Positions 6,218-12,634 of a stretch of 20,460 nucleotides of DNA are shown one piece after another. Below the pieces are notes generated by a model, which worked only from the letters and a program-made list of their open reading frames with translations, was not told the origin of the DNA and did not search any database. The position numbers and the translations under genes are program-made. This DNA is from Candidatus Saccharibacteria bacterium UBA6039 (GTDB taxonomy: Bacteria; Patescibacteriota; Saccharimonadia; Saccharimonadales; Saccharimonadaceae), in assembly GCA_002427805.1 (NCBI GenBank), contig DIZB01000011.1, forward strand, positions 1-20,460, in the 5' to 3' direction. Each line of letters begins with the position of its first letter. Positions within the stretch are counted from its first letter, which is position 1.

Positions 6218-6910
6218 TTACTGCTCTTGAGATGTGCCTTTATTCAAGAATGAGATTCGCGGTAACAGATAACGGATCCACACAGCACGAACGAGTGGTG
6301 CTACGGCTAAGACCCAGATGATTGATGCTAGTACGTCCGTCGGGTAATGCACGCCATCGACGGTCAAGAGGAATGCGGCAACAGCAATCACAATCGCTCC
6401 TACGATCGTAGCAATCTTACGCGCGACGCCAGCAGCAAACAATGCAATCAGAGCAATCACGAGCACAGTAATAAAAGCAGCGTGCCCACTTGGGTATGAG
6501 CCATCCAACTGAGCTGGATGATATGGGAATAGCTGTAATGCAACGTCGGGTCGCGGACGATGTACGATCGTTTTTATGACCGCTGTCGGCAGCCATGTAG
6601 CTGCAACCGTTACGGCAAACGTCGAGGCGACACGTACATCACGGCGCGCCAATATGATAACAGCCGTGATAATGACAGTGCCAACCACGGCATACAGTGG
6701 GCCAGCATATTTATATAAGAAGTTGCCAAGTAACCCGAGTGCACCATGGTGCAGGCTATTCAATGCATGCGAAAGTGGGAATTCAAACGTTCCGAGCTTC
6801 TTTAAGACAAACCCTATGATGGTTAGTAGTACTGCCACGACAATCGCCGTGATGAGTAATTTTCGAGTTGATGTTTCCTGTTTATGCGGCTTGTTTGCTT
6901 GTATATTCAT
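6218..6910 (-). CDS. PAP2-family membrane phosphatase
   Basis: The gene encodes a 230-residue integral membrane protein with about six membrane segments. It carries the three PAP2 motifs: KTIVHRPRP (KX6RP), YPSGHAAF (PSGH) and GVHYPTDV (HX3D, motif 3, with the usual SR replaced). Such enzymes dephosphorylate lipid phosphates, for example undecaprenyl or phosphatidylglycerol phosphates, on the outer face of the membrane. A start three codons upstream (6919) is possible. The ATG at 6910 is preferred because an extended -10 (TGCTAAAAT) lies 7 bases before it and would overlap the longer reading. The stop falls next to array repeat E7. Confidence 0.87.
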   Translation of the reverse strand: MNIQANKPHKQETSTRKLLITAIVVAVLLTIIGFVLKKLGTFEFPLSHALNSLHHGALGLLGNFLYKYAGPLYAVVGTVIITAVIILARRDVRVASTFAVTVAATWLPTAVIKTIVHRPRPDVALQLFPYHPAQLDGSYPSGHAAFITVLVIALIALFAAGVARKIATIVGAIVIAVAAFLLTVDGVHYPTDVLASIIWVLAVAPLVRAVWIRYLLPRISFLNKGTSQEQ

Positions 6911-6917
6911 ACGTTCC

Positions 6918-6926
6918 ATTTTAGCA
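6918..6926 (-). promoter_or_regulatory. Extended -10 of the PAP2 gene
   Basis: TGCTAAAAT on the minus strand (extended -10 form TGnTAAAAT) is followed by 7 bases and ATG, supporting a leaderless start at 6910. Confidence 0.55.
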
Positions 6927-6950
6927 TGATGAATTTAATAAAATAGCGCT

Positions 6951-6956
6951 TATACT
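6951..6956 (+). promoter_or_regulatory. -10 box of the Nudix gene
   Basis: TATACT is followed by 7 bases and ATG at 6964, a leaderless configuration divergent from the PAP2 promoter. Confidence 0.55.
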
Positions 6957-6963
6957 AGGTGTA

Positions 6964-7470
6964 ATGCCACATACTCATACACAGCCTGGCCAACACGACC
7001 ACACCGTTACTGCATATATTATTCGCACCGATGGCGATGAGCCGCGCGCGTTGCTCCATATGCACAAAAAGCTAGCAAAGCTTCTCGCCGTGGGCGGCCA
7101 TATTGAGCTCGATGAAACACCATGGGAAGCAATCGTTCACGAAATAAGCGAAGAGTCTGGCTATAATATTAGCGACCTCACTATACTACAGCCAAAGGAA
7201 CGCATAACTGAGCTTGGAGGCGCAATCTTACACCCCTACCCACTCGTCATAAACACCCATCACGTTGACGATCAGCATTTACATACCGATATTAGTTATG
7301 GGTTTATCGCCCAAAGTGACCCTAAAGAAAGCGTCCAAGAGGGAGAGTCGCTTGATCTCAGGTGGTATACATATGCAGACCTACTAAAGCTGCAAGACCA
7401 CGAAATGAGTCAGAACGCCAAGCAAGCGTACGAATTCATGTTCAAAGTTCCACTTACGTCGTGGGATTAG
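6964..7470 (+). CDS. Nudix hydrolase
   Basis: The product has 168 residues. The Nudix box is GHIELDE-TPWEAIV-HEISEESGY at residues 45-67. The spacing GX5EX7(R)EUXEEXGU is intact, but the usual arginine is His59. The essential glutamates Glu60, Glu63 and Glu64 are present. The family hydrolyses nucleoside diphosphates linked to another moiety, using Mg2+. A His-rich N-terminus (HTHTQPGQHDH) precedes the fold. The exact substrate cannot be given. It stands alone between divergent PAP2 and convergent Hsp20 genes. Confidence 0.88.
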   Translation: MPHTHTQPGQHDHTVTAYIIRTDGDEPRALLHMHKKLAKLLAVGGHIELDETPWEAIVHEISEESGYNISDLTILQPKERITELGGAILHPYPLVINTHHVDDQHLHTDISYGFIAQSDPKESVQEGESLDLRWYTYADLLKLQDHEMSQNAKQAYEFMFKVPLTSWD

Positions 7471-7628
7471 GTAGAGACGTCTCACTTTGCTCGCAAGAAA
7501 TAGTCTATCGTCGCAAAAATAGATGTTAAAAAGCACATTTCTTACGTTTACCTAAGTAAAGGGCGGACCCTATTAAGATTAAGAGGCGCACGGCTGTTTA
7601 GCATCGGGAGTGCCTAAGATAACAAAAA
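7471..7628. other. Intergenic spacer with a perfect 10-base palindrome
   Basis: No open frame is supported between the Nudix stop and the terminator at 7624-7654. The only structure seen is the palindrome GAGACGTCTC at 7474-7483 directly after the stop codon, followed by ACTTTGCTCG. The same ACTTTGCTCG is found after the first gene of the window at 444-453. Meaning unknown. Confidence 0.35.
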
Positions 7629-7654
7629 ATACGACCCCGTTACCAGGGTCGTAT
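7624..7654 (-). terminator. Bidirectional intrinsic terminator between Nudix and hsp20
   Basis: ATACGACCC (7629-7637) pairs perfectly with GGGTCGTAT (7646-7654). On the minus strand a T6 tract follows (A6 at 7624-7629), so it ends hsp20 transcripts. It may also stop Nudix transcripts coming from the other side. Confidence 0.88.
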
Positions 7655-7676
7655 GAAAGTGATTTTATGGCTCTTA

Positions 7677-8144
7677 TTAGAGAACTTGGATCTTTTTCGC
7701 TTGTTCTTGCTTTACCTTGCTGAAGATAATCGAGAGAACGCCATCTTTTAAGATTGCCTCTACCTCATCTTCTTTAACACTTACAGGAAGTGCCAAGGTG
7801 CGACTAAATTCGCCCCAATAGCATTCTTGAATGTGCCAGTTGGTTGCATCAGTTTCGTCACCGCTACTCAGCGTGCCGCTAATGGTCAAAATACCATCGC
7901 TAATACTTACATCAAGCTCTTCTTTGTTTACGCCAGCCGTACGGGCCTTCACAACAAGCTTGTCCTCTGTTTCGTAGACATCAACTGCAAGTTGACCTGG
8001 GAACTCTTCCTCGCTGTCATCCCATGTATCATCAGTTACAGTCGCAACGGTCGTTGTTTCAGTTGTTGTTAGGTCGTCGTCGTTAAGAAAAGCTGCTGCG
8101 AGCTCGTCCTCAATTAATAAATCGTCATTCTGTTTCCGGGCCAT
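7677..8144 (-). CDS. Hsp20/alpha-crystallin small heat-shock protein
   Basis: This 155-residue protein has a disordered, Thr/Glu/Asp-rich N-terminal arm, then an alpha-crystallin domain (about residues 50-145). It shows the conserved VSISDGILTISG and LKDGVLSI segments and ends with the C-terminal I-x-V motif (KKIQVL) used for oligomer contacts. It is an ATP-independent holdase in the cytoplasm. The ATG at 8144 is chosen because GGAGG lies 6 bases upstream; a GTG four codons earlier overlaps that ribosome site. The leader is about 40 bases and contains a small perfect hairpin, unlike the leaderless neighbours. Confidence 0.92.
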   Translation of the reverse strand: MARKQNDDLLIEDELAAAFLNDDDLTTTETTTVATVTDDTWDDSEEEFPGQLAVDVYETEDKLVVKARTAGVNKEELDVSISDGILTISGTLSSGDETDATNWHIQECYWGEFSRTLALPVSVKEDEVEAILKDGVLSIIFSKVKQEQAKKIQVL

Positions 8145-8191
8145 GATATCCTCCACTTTCTCTAGGCTCTACTATCCAAATAGTCTCTCAC

Positions 8192-8221
8192 ATTATAACC
8201 ATCATATGCACTATAATGCAA
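8192..8221 (-). promoter_or_regulatory. hsp20 promoter and leader hairpin
   Basis: On the minus strand TTGCAT, an 18-base spacer and TATAAT (complement of 8192-8197) form a plausible promoter. The transcript leader then contains the perfect hairpin ACTAT-TTGG-ATAGT (8171-8184), upstream of the GGAGG site. No base pairing over the ribosome site is apparent. Confidence 0.55.
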
Positions 8222-8252
8222 CTACGAAGGCCACGTAAACGTAAAAAACACA

Positions 8253-8447
8253 ATGATAGATACAGCTCTTGCTTTACTCACCCCACACTACTGTTCTAGT
8301 TGCAGTAAAATTGGCACTACGTTATGTGATAATTGTAAATATGACATCGTTACGACAGGGCGACGCTTGAACGCCGCTAAAGCATTGAAGGCGGCAGGCC
8401 CATCGCAGGTATGGGTAACGGCAATTGCCTATCAGGCTCTCGACTGA
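8253..8447 (+). pseudogene. comF: comF remnant with internal deletion
   Basis: Only 64 residues remain, against about 200-240 in ComF. The N-terminal part has the zinc-ribbon CSSCSKIGTTLCDNC (residues 14-28). The C-terminal part (DIVTTGRRLNAAKALKAAG...VWVTAIAYQALD) corresponds to the end of ComF from the PRPP-binding loop onward. Nearly the whole phosphoribosyltransferase domain is missing, yet the frame is kept. The two parts join at DIV, shared by KYDIV and the family loop DDIVTTG, which suggests deletion between short matching sequences. ComF helps DNA uptake during natural transformation; this copy can hardly be functional. An assembly collapse is an alternative. Confidence 0.72.
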
Positions 8448-8468
8448 GCTACTCGTATCTGTTATGAT
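8440..8468 (+). promoter_or_regulatory. Promoter of tRNA-Ser(UGA)
   Basis: TCGACT (8440-8445), a 17-base spacer and TATGAT (8463-8468) lie 19 bases before the tRNA. The -35 overlaps the stop codon of the comF remnant, which could explain why the 3' end of comF was retained. Confidence 0.6.
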
Positions 8469-10306
8469 GGTCGTCGTAACCACCTATGGAGAGGTGCCCG
8501 AGTGGTTGAAGGGAACAGTCTTGAAAACTGTCGTGTCAGCAATGGTACCGCGAGTTCGAATCTCGCCCTCTCCGCCAAATTAGTCACGTTGAAACCCCCG
8601 GCAAGCGCAAGCTGCCCGGGGGTTTCGTTTTGCGCCGCCTTGCTGCCGTCCCCGCCCGCCGTTGGGCCGTGTGCGGCCACGTCCCGGCTCTTCCGCCCCT
8701 TCGTGCCCAGCTGGGCCAGCCCGGCGACAGCGGCCACCGGTTCGGCCAGGTCGCCGGTCATCTGGACGGCCAAGGTTTCCTGGGTTGGGTGCGGATCGTT
8801 GTCGCCGGTGAGGTCGATGAGGATCTTCTCGAAGACCGCTTGGTTGAGCCACTTCCGTTGTTCGCCTACGGCTTCGCGATAGAGCTTGCCAGCGTTGCCG
8901 AGTAGTAGAAGCACCAGCTCAAGGTGCTTGCGAACTACTTCCATGTTCTGCTGGCAGGCAGCGATCAGGCGGTTGGCATCATGGATCTCGGCCATCACTG
9001 TCGTCTGGCGTAGCTTGAGGTCTTCCACCGGGATGGCTTCATCAAGGTAGGCATCGATCAGCTTCTGCTTCTTACGTTCCAGCTTTATCAGGCGCTGTCG
9101 TTGGTTGGCGAGCAGAGACTGGTCTTGTTCTTGCCGAGCGTCGAGGCTGGCCCGAGCCGACTCGCCGACTTCTTGAATGGTCTGCTTGGTGAACTGCACC
9201 TGGGTCTTCCAGATGCGCTCAACTTCCTTCTCGATTTTCTCGACCCCGACATACGGCAGGTCGCAGTCGGTTCGGCCGGTGTGCCTGCCGAGGCAGAAGA
9301 AGTAGCTATAGACACCACCCTTGCCGCGAGAGTGGCCGTAGCCCATGCGTCCGCCGCAGCGTCCGCAGAACAAGGAGCCTTTCAAGTAGTGGCTGTGCCG
9401 CCATGAACGGTCGCCGGCGATGCGTCGACCAGCCAGTACCTCTTGCACTTGGTACCAGGTCTCGTCACCTACAAGCGGTTCGTGAGCGCCGTCGTAAATG
9501 AGTTCGCGGTGGCGGATCTTGCCCATGTAGTACGGGTTTGAGAGCATCCGGTGGACTTGGCTGTTGTTTAGCGGCGTCCCGACGTACTTGAGCGTGGTGC
9601 GGCTCTTGAGGCCGCGTTCTTCGAGTTCATCGCGCAGGGTCGAGATGCTCCAGTGCCCACCGGCATACGTCTGGAAAGCCCAGCGGACATGCTCGGCCTT
9701 CTCTTCGTCGAAGGCGACACCTTTGATTTCGCGCCCCTCGACACGAGCGAGAGTGTTCACGTAGCCGATCGGGGCGACCCCGTGCGTCCCACCTCTCATG
9801 GCCTTCTGGGCGATGCCCTTCTTGGCCTCACTTGCGAGGTTGCGGGAATAGAACTCGGCCATGCCAGCAAAGATGTTGTGCATCAGCATGCCCGCTGGTG
9901 TTTCATCAATCTGTTCGCTCACTGAAACGAGAGTGGCTCCGGCGGTCTGGATTTTGGCGAGGATCATGACGTCGTCTGCCCGGTCCCGGGCCAGACGGTC
10001 GAGCTTGTGCACGATGACATAGTCCACCCCGCCTTCACTCACATAGGTCAGCAGCGCCTGCAAGCCTTCTCTATCTGCCGAACGGGCCGAGGCCCCCGCG
10101 TCGACAAATTCACGCACGACCTCTGCGCCAAGGTCTGCCACCTTGCGCTCACAAGCGGAGCGCTGGGCTGGAATCGAATACCCCTCGGCCTCGCCGTTTC
10201 GGGTGGCTTGACGAGAGGTGGAGACACGCAGGTAAAGCACCGCGCGCTTTGGAAGTTCAGCAGCAACCTCGGTTGAAGTGCTGGCAGGCACGAGTTCGAT
10301 GGACAT
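8462..10306 (-). CDS. Large serine recombinase, reads antisense through tRNA-Ser
   Basis: The protein has 614 residues from the ATG at 10306; AAGGAGG lies about 11 bases upstream, and a TTG start at 10339 is possible. The resolvase domain begins YLRVSTSRQ with catalytic Ser29 and includes VIVHKLDRLARD with the active-site Arg. A recombinase domain with GGTHGVAPIGY follows, then a zinc ribbon (CGRCGGRMGYG...FFCLGRHTGRTDCDLPY), then a coiled coil. This order is typical of large serine recombinases that integrate and excise DNA. The last roughly 40 residues (from LAERARFELA) are encoded on the antisense strand of tRNA-Ser(UGA), so the C-terminus is supplied by the insertion site. The gene is GC-richer than its neighbours. 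Confidence 0.92.
   Translation of the reverse strand: MSIELVPASTSTEVAAELPKRAVLYLRVSTSRQATRNGEAEGYSIPAQRSACERKVADLGAEVVREFVDAGASARSADREGLQALLTYVSEGGVDYVIVHKLDRLARDRADDVMILAKIQTAGATLVSVSEQIDETPAGMLMHNIFAGMAEFYSRNLASEAKKGIAQKAMRGGTHGVAPIGYVNTLARVEGREIKGVAFDEEKAEHVRWAFQTYAGGHWSISTLRDELEERGLKSRTTLKYVGTPLNNSQVHRMLSNPYYMGKIRHRELIYDGAHEPLVGDETWYQVQEVLAGRRIAGDRSWRHSHYLKGSLFCGRCGGRMGYGHSRGKGGVYSYFFCLGRHTGRTDCDLPYVGVEKIEKEVERIWKTQVQFTKQTIQEVGESARASLDARQEQDQSLLANQRQRLIKLERKKQKLIDAYLDEAIPVEDLKLRQTTVMAEIHDANRLIAACQQNMEVVRKHLELVLLLLGNAGKLYREAVGEQRKWLNQAVFEKILIDLTGDNDPHPTQETLAVQMTGDLAEPVAAVAGLAQLGTKGRKSRDVAAHGPTAGGDGSKAAQNETPGQLALAGGFNVTNLAERARFELAVPLLTRQFSRLFPSTTRAPLHRWLRRPS
8488..8577 (+). tRNA. tRNA-Ser(UGA)
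   Basis: The acceptor stem GGAGAGG (8488-8494) pairs with CCTCTCC (8567-8573), followed by discriminator G and an encoded CCA (8575-8577). The anticodon arm is ACAGT-CTTGAAA-ACTGT, with anticodon TGA. A long variable arm, as in class II serine tRNAs, precedes the T arm GCGAGTTCGAATCTCGC. It reads UCA codons (and other UCN codons by wobble). The 3' end is the insertion point of the serine-recombinase element that follows. Confidence 0.96.
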
Positions 10307-10376
10307 AGTTGGAGGCCCTCCTTTCCCACCTGATCCCAAGCTGCTTTATTCCAACCTTGCGTCACCGACACCGCCA
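8578..10376 (-). mobile_element. Single-gene integrative element in tRNA-Ser(UGA)
   Basis: The element lies between the CCA end of tRNA-Ser(UGA) and tsaD and holds little more than the recombinase gene. CCGCCA at the tRNA end (8572-8577) recurs at 10371-10376 in the short gap before tsaD, followed in both places by an A/T-rich stretch containing AATTA. This could be the duplicated core. The repeat is only 6 bases, so the right boundary is tentative. Confidence 0.5.
8591..8630 (+). terminator. tRNA-Ser(UGA) terminator inside the recombinase gene
   Basis: GAAACCCCC (8591-8599) pairs with GGGGGTTTC (8618-8626). The stem continues inward to a GCAA tetraloop (8607-8610), and TTTCGTTTT follows. 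It lies 14 bases after the tRNA and on the other strand encodes the recombinase segment near QLALAGGF. Confidence 0.85.
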
Positions 10377-10394
10377 TTAAAATTATGTCTCTGT

Positions 10395-10400
10395 TATACT
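10395..10400 (+). promoter_or_regulatory. -10 box of tsaD
   Basis: TATACT is followed by 8 bases and the tsaD ATG. The -35 zone falls at the tentative right end of the recombinase element, with no consensus match. Confidence 0.5.
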
Positions 10401-10408
10401 AATAACAG

Positions 10409-11455
10409 ATGAAAATACTTGGAATTGAGAGTAGTTGTGATGAAACGGCCGCGGCGATTGTCGAAGATGGTCGTGTTCTTATAAGTAATGTCGTCAATTC
10501 TCAAATTGATATTCATATGCTGTACGGTGGCGTTGTACCGGAGGTAGCAGCCCGTAGCCATATTGAGGTGATTAACCCAGTGATTAATCAGGCGCTAAGC
10601 GATGCAAAGCTCAGTTGGAATGACATCGATGCGATTGCCGTTACCTATGCGCCAGGCCTGATTGGATCACTTTTAGTTGGGACACTTGCCGCGCGTACCC
10701 TCGCAACGCTCAAAAATAAACCACTCTACCCTATTCACCATGTTGAAGCACATGTGTACGCCAATTTTCTCAACGTTACTGCACCTGAGTTTCCGCTACT
10801 TGCTCTTATTGTCAGTGGTGGCCATAGTCAGCTCGTCCTTTTCAAGAGTCATGGTGACTTTGAGTTGCTCGGCCAGACACAGGACGATGCAGTGGGTGAA
10901 GCCTTCGATAAGGTTGCGAAAATACTGGGTCTTCCCTATCCGGGTGGCCCTTCGATTGCTCGTGCTGCTCTTGAGGGTAATCCGAAAGCCTATGCACTTC
11001 CAAAGGCAAAAATGCATGGTGCGTATGATTTTTCGTTTTCAGGCCTTAAAACAGCGGTTCTCAGGGCAGTGCAGCGCGAAGTGGGTGTTGATTTTACTTT
11101 TCCGTCTCATGACCTTGCAGCGCGTCTCAACGATACTCAGCGGGTAGATTTTGCTGCTAGCTTCCAGCGAATAGCTATCGAAACGTTAGTTGACACTGCA
11201 GAGCGTGCGTTTCGCGATTATCAGCCAAAATCAGTTGTCATTGCCGGAGGAGTCGCCGCCAACAGTGAGTTACGCCGCCAATTAAGTGAACGCTTACCTC
11301 TTCATATTGACTACGCCCCAATAGAACTCTGTACAGATAATGCTGCCATGATCGCGACGCTTGGATACTATTACAGCCTCGTGAACGATCCGGTTGATCC
11401 ATATGAGCTTGAAGTTGTCCCGAGCTTATCCATGACAAAAACTACTTGGGCATAA
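10409..11455 (+). CDS. tsaD: tRNA N6-threonylcarbamoyladenosine transferase TsaD
   Basis: The product has 348 residues, the full length for the family. GIESSCDETAAAIVEDG at the N-terminus is the ASKHA phosphate region. HHVEAH at 110-115 supplies the metal-binding His111 and His115. SGGHSQLV and the KVAKILGLPYPGGP segment are the conserved substrate loops, and GGVAANSELR is near the C-terminus. TsaD transfers the threonylcarbamoyl group to A37 of ANN-reading tRNAs together with TsaB and TsaE. Partners are not in this window. The start is set by TATACT 8 bases upstream. It is a single-copy core gene and anchors this part as chromosome. Confidence 0.97.
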   Translation: MKILGIESSCDETAAAIVEDGRVLISNVVNSQIDIHMLYGGVVPEVAARSHIEVINPVINQALSDAKLSWNDIDAIAVTYAPGLIGSLLVGTLAARTLATLKNKPLYPIHHVEAHVYANFLNVTAPEFPLLALIVSGGHSQLVLFKSHGDFELLGQTQDDAVGEAFDKVAKILGLPYPGGPSIARAALEGNPKAYALPKAKMHGAYDFSFSGLKTAVLRAVQREVGVDFTFPSHDLAARLNDTQRVDFAASFQRIAIETLVDTAERAFRDYQPKSVVIAGGVAANSELRRQLSERLPLHIDYAPIELCTDNAAMIATLGYYYSLVNDPVDPYELEVVPSLSMTKTTWA

Positions 11456-11497
11456 CATTGTTGTATTTGTAACAACTGTTTAAAAGAGCGAACTATA

Positions 11498-12481
11498 TTA
11501 TTTACGACGTGGCCGTAACTTGCGAACGATCGCTTTTGCGGCTGGAAGTCCCTTTGACCACAGTGGGTAAAAGGATGTTAATGGTTTATCATACGTGCCA
11601 GCGAGGGTTGTTTCTTCGTCACTCCAGCTTCGCTTGAAGGTAGATACCCCGTCGTTAATAAGGCCACCAAAGTCATAGGTATGGATCCCCCACTCCTTGC
11701 ATTTCAAGATCGCGTGCCACTTCAAAGCATAATTGGCGCGTAATTCTTGACCGGTTTCATTCATGCCTCCATAGAGTTCAAAGGCAACTTCGCCACTGAT
11801 GGCGAGCCATAAAAATGCAACGGGCTGGTCTTCGATATACGCAGCAAAAACGGGTGAATATTCGCCCATAAGCATAAAAGCGTCGTAATAGTATTGATCG
11901 TTATGAAGATCAAATTGCGCCCGATGGGATGTTTCGTGATAGACAGTCAGACATTTTTCGAGCTCATCTTTGGTTTTAACTGGCCGAATTGTTATCGCTT
12001 CAGCTGCTGATTTACGTATGTATTGGCGTGTTTTTTTCACCATATTTGCAAGCAGGTCACTCTCGCTCTTATGGAGGTCGAGGGCAATTGTTTGTGCTGG
12101 TAATATGCGATGTGGCGACTTTAGCCACCCTTCATACAGCGGGAATTCCGCGGAGTTAGGTTCAAGCGATAATACAACTGAGCGATGCGTGCGTTTTGTA
12201 TATGCCCCGAGAGCCTCGAGAAATTCTTGAGCTGCCGACTGCTCCCCTACTGGGCCGCGAGGCACATACGAAAATGCACGGAGAGGTGGCGGAAGTTTGC
12301 GCGTCAAAATTTGTGCGGCGGCAATAACGATCTCGTTTTCATAGGCGAATACCCTATCGACGCTCCAACCATGCGCTGCCTTGAGGAGTCCCCAGCCCCA
12401 AAGCTGCAAAGGGTGTCCGGCATTCTCGAGTATATAGTTATCCCATAATTCCTGATCAGTACACCGTTGAAGCTCTATCAT
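11498..12481 (-). CDS. FemAB-type aminoacyltransferase (peptidoglycan bridge)
   Basis: The product has 327 residues and belongs to the Fem/GNAT-like fold. The N-terminal half has HPLQLWGWGLLKAAHGW and FSYVPRGPVG. The C-terminal half has AFLWLAISGEVAFELYGGM and YDFGGL, which are typical of FemX/FemAB enzymes. These add an amino acid from aminoacyl-tRNA to the lipid II peptide on the cytoplasmic side. A longer frame to 12607 exists. The ATG at 12481 is clearly favoured because TATAAT lies exactly 6 bases upstream and the extension covers the divergent valS leader. Which amino acid is added is not known. Confidence 0.87.
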   Translation of the reverse strand: MIELQRCTDQELWDNYILENAGHPLQLWGWGLLKAAHGWSVDRVFAYENEIVIAAAQILTRKLPPPLRAFSYVPRGPVGEQSAAQEFLEALGAYTKRTHRSVVLSLEPNSAEFPLYEGWLKSPHRILPAQTIALDLHKSESDLLANMVKKTRQYIRKSAAEAITIRPVKTKDELEKCLTVYHETSHRAQFDLHNDQYYYDAFMLMGEYSPVFAAYIEDQPVAFLWLAISGEVAFELYGGMNETGQELRANYALKWHAILKCKEWGIHTYDFGGLINDGVSTFKRSWSDEETTLAGTYDKPLTSFYPLWSKGLPAAKAIVRKLRPRRK

Positions 12482-12487
12482 ATCTCT

Positions 12488-12493
12488 ATTATA
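12488..12493 (-). promoter_or_regulatory. -10 box for a leaderless FemAB start
   Basis: TATAAT on the minus strand is followed by AGAGAT and ATG at 12481. This is a perfect hexamer at the 6-base distance and decides the start. Confidence 0.7.
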
Positions 12494-12507
12494 CACTTCC
12501 CTGCCTG

Positions 12508-12516
12508 TGATATAAT
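12508..12516 (+). promoter_or_regulatory. Extended -10 promoter of valS
   Basis: TGATATAAT (TGnTATAAT) is a consensus extended -10 element. Transcription would begin near 12523 and leave a leader of about 110 bases. It is back to back with the FemAB promoter. Confidence 0.65.
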
Positions 12517-12532
12517 TAGGGGTGAAAACAAA

Positions 12533-12610
12533 CACGTGAAACTTTGGGCGGGCATCACGCGTTTTATGAGACATAAAACGTCTGTGTGGTCTGTGTGCAA
12601 ATTTCACGTG
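12533..12610 (+). promoter_or_regulatory. Structured valS leader RNA (candidate)
   Basis: CACGTGAAA (12533-12541) pairs perfectly with TTTCACGTG (12602-12610). TTTG (12543-12546) with CAAA (12598-12601) extends the stem past one bulged C. Inside lies a second perfect hairpin CGTTTTATG-AGA-CATAAAACG (12560-12580). The remaining interior is G-rich on both sides. No T-box consensus and no T-tract were found, so the mode of control, if any, is unknown. Confidence 0.6.
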
Positions 12611-12634
12611 AAAAGTAACAACTAGGTAGTCTCC

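Noticed and set aside
7474..7483. Palindrome GAGACGTCTC after the Nudix gene as an operator
   Set aside because: It is at the 3' end of a gene, not near any promoter, and is not repeated elsewhere in the window.
8462..8577. C-terminal tail of the first recombinase as an independent protein domain
   Set aside because: It is simply the antisense translation of tRNA-Ser (LAERARFELA), a known artefact pattern for frames crossing tRNA genes.
10048..10377. Open frames opposite or inside the recombinase and valS genes
   Set aside because: They are shadows in GC-rich or long coding sequence, without start signals or recognisable domains.
11498..12607. Longer FemAB protein starting at 12607
   Set aside because: The extra 42 residues cover the valS promoter and leader, and the TATAAT-6-ATG signal at 12481 gives a clear start.
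12523..12634. T-box riboswitch before valS
   Set aside because: The T-box consensus (AGGGTGGNACCGCG) and specifier/antiterminator layout are absent.
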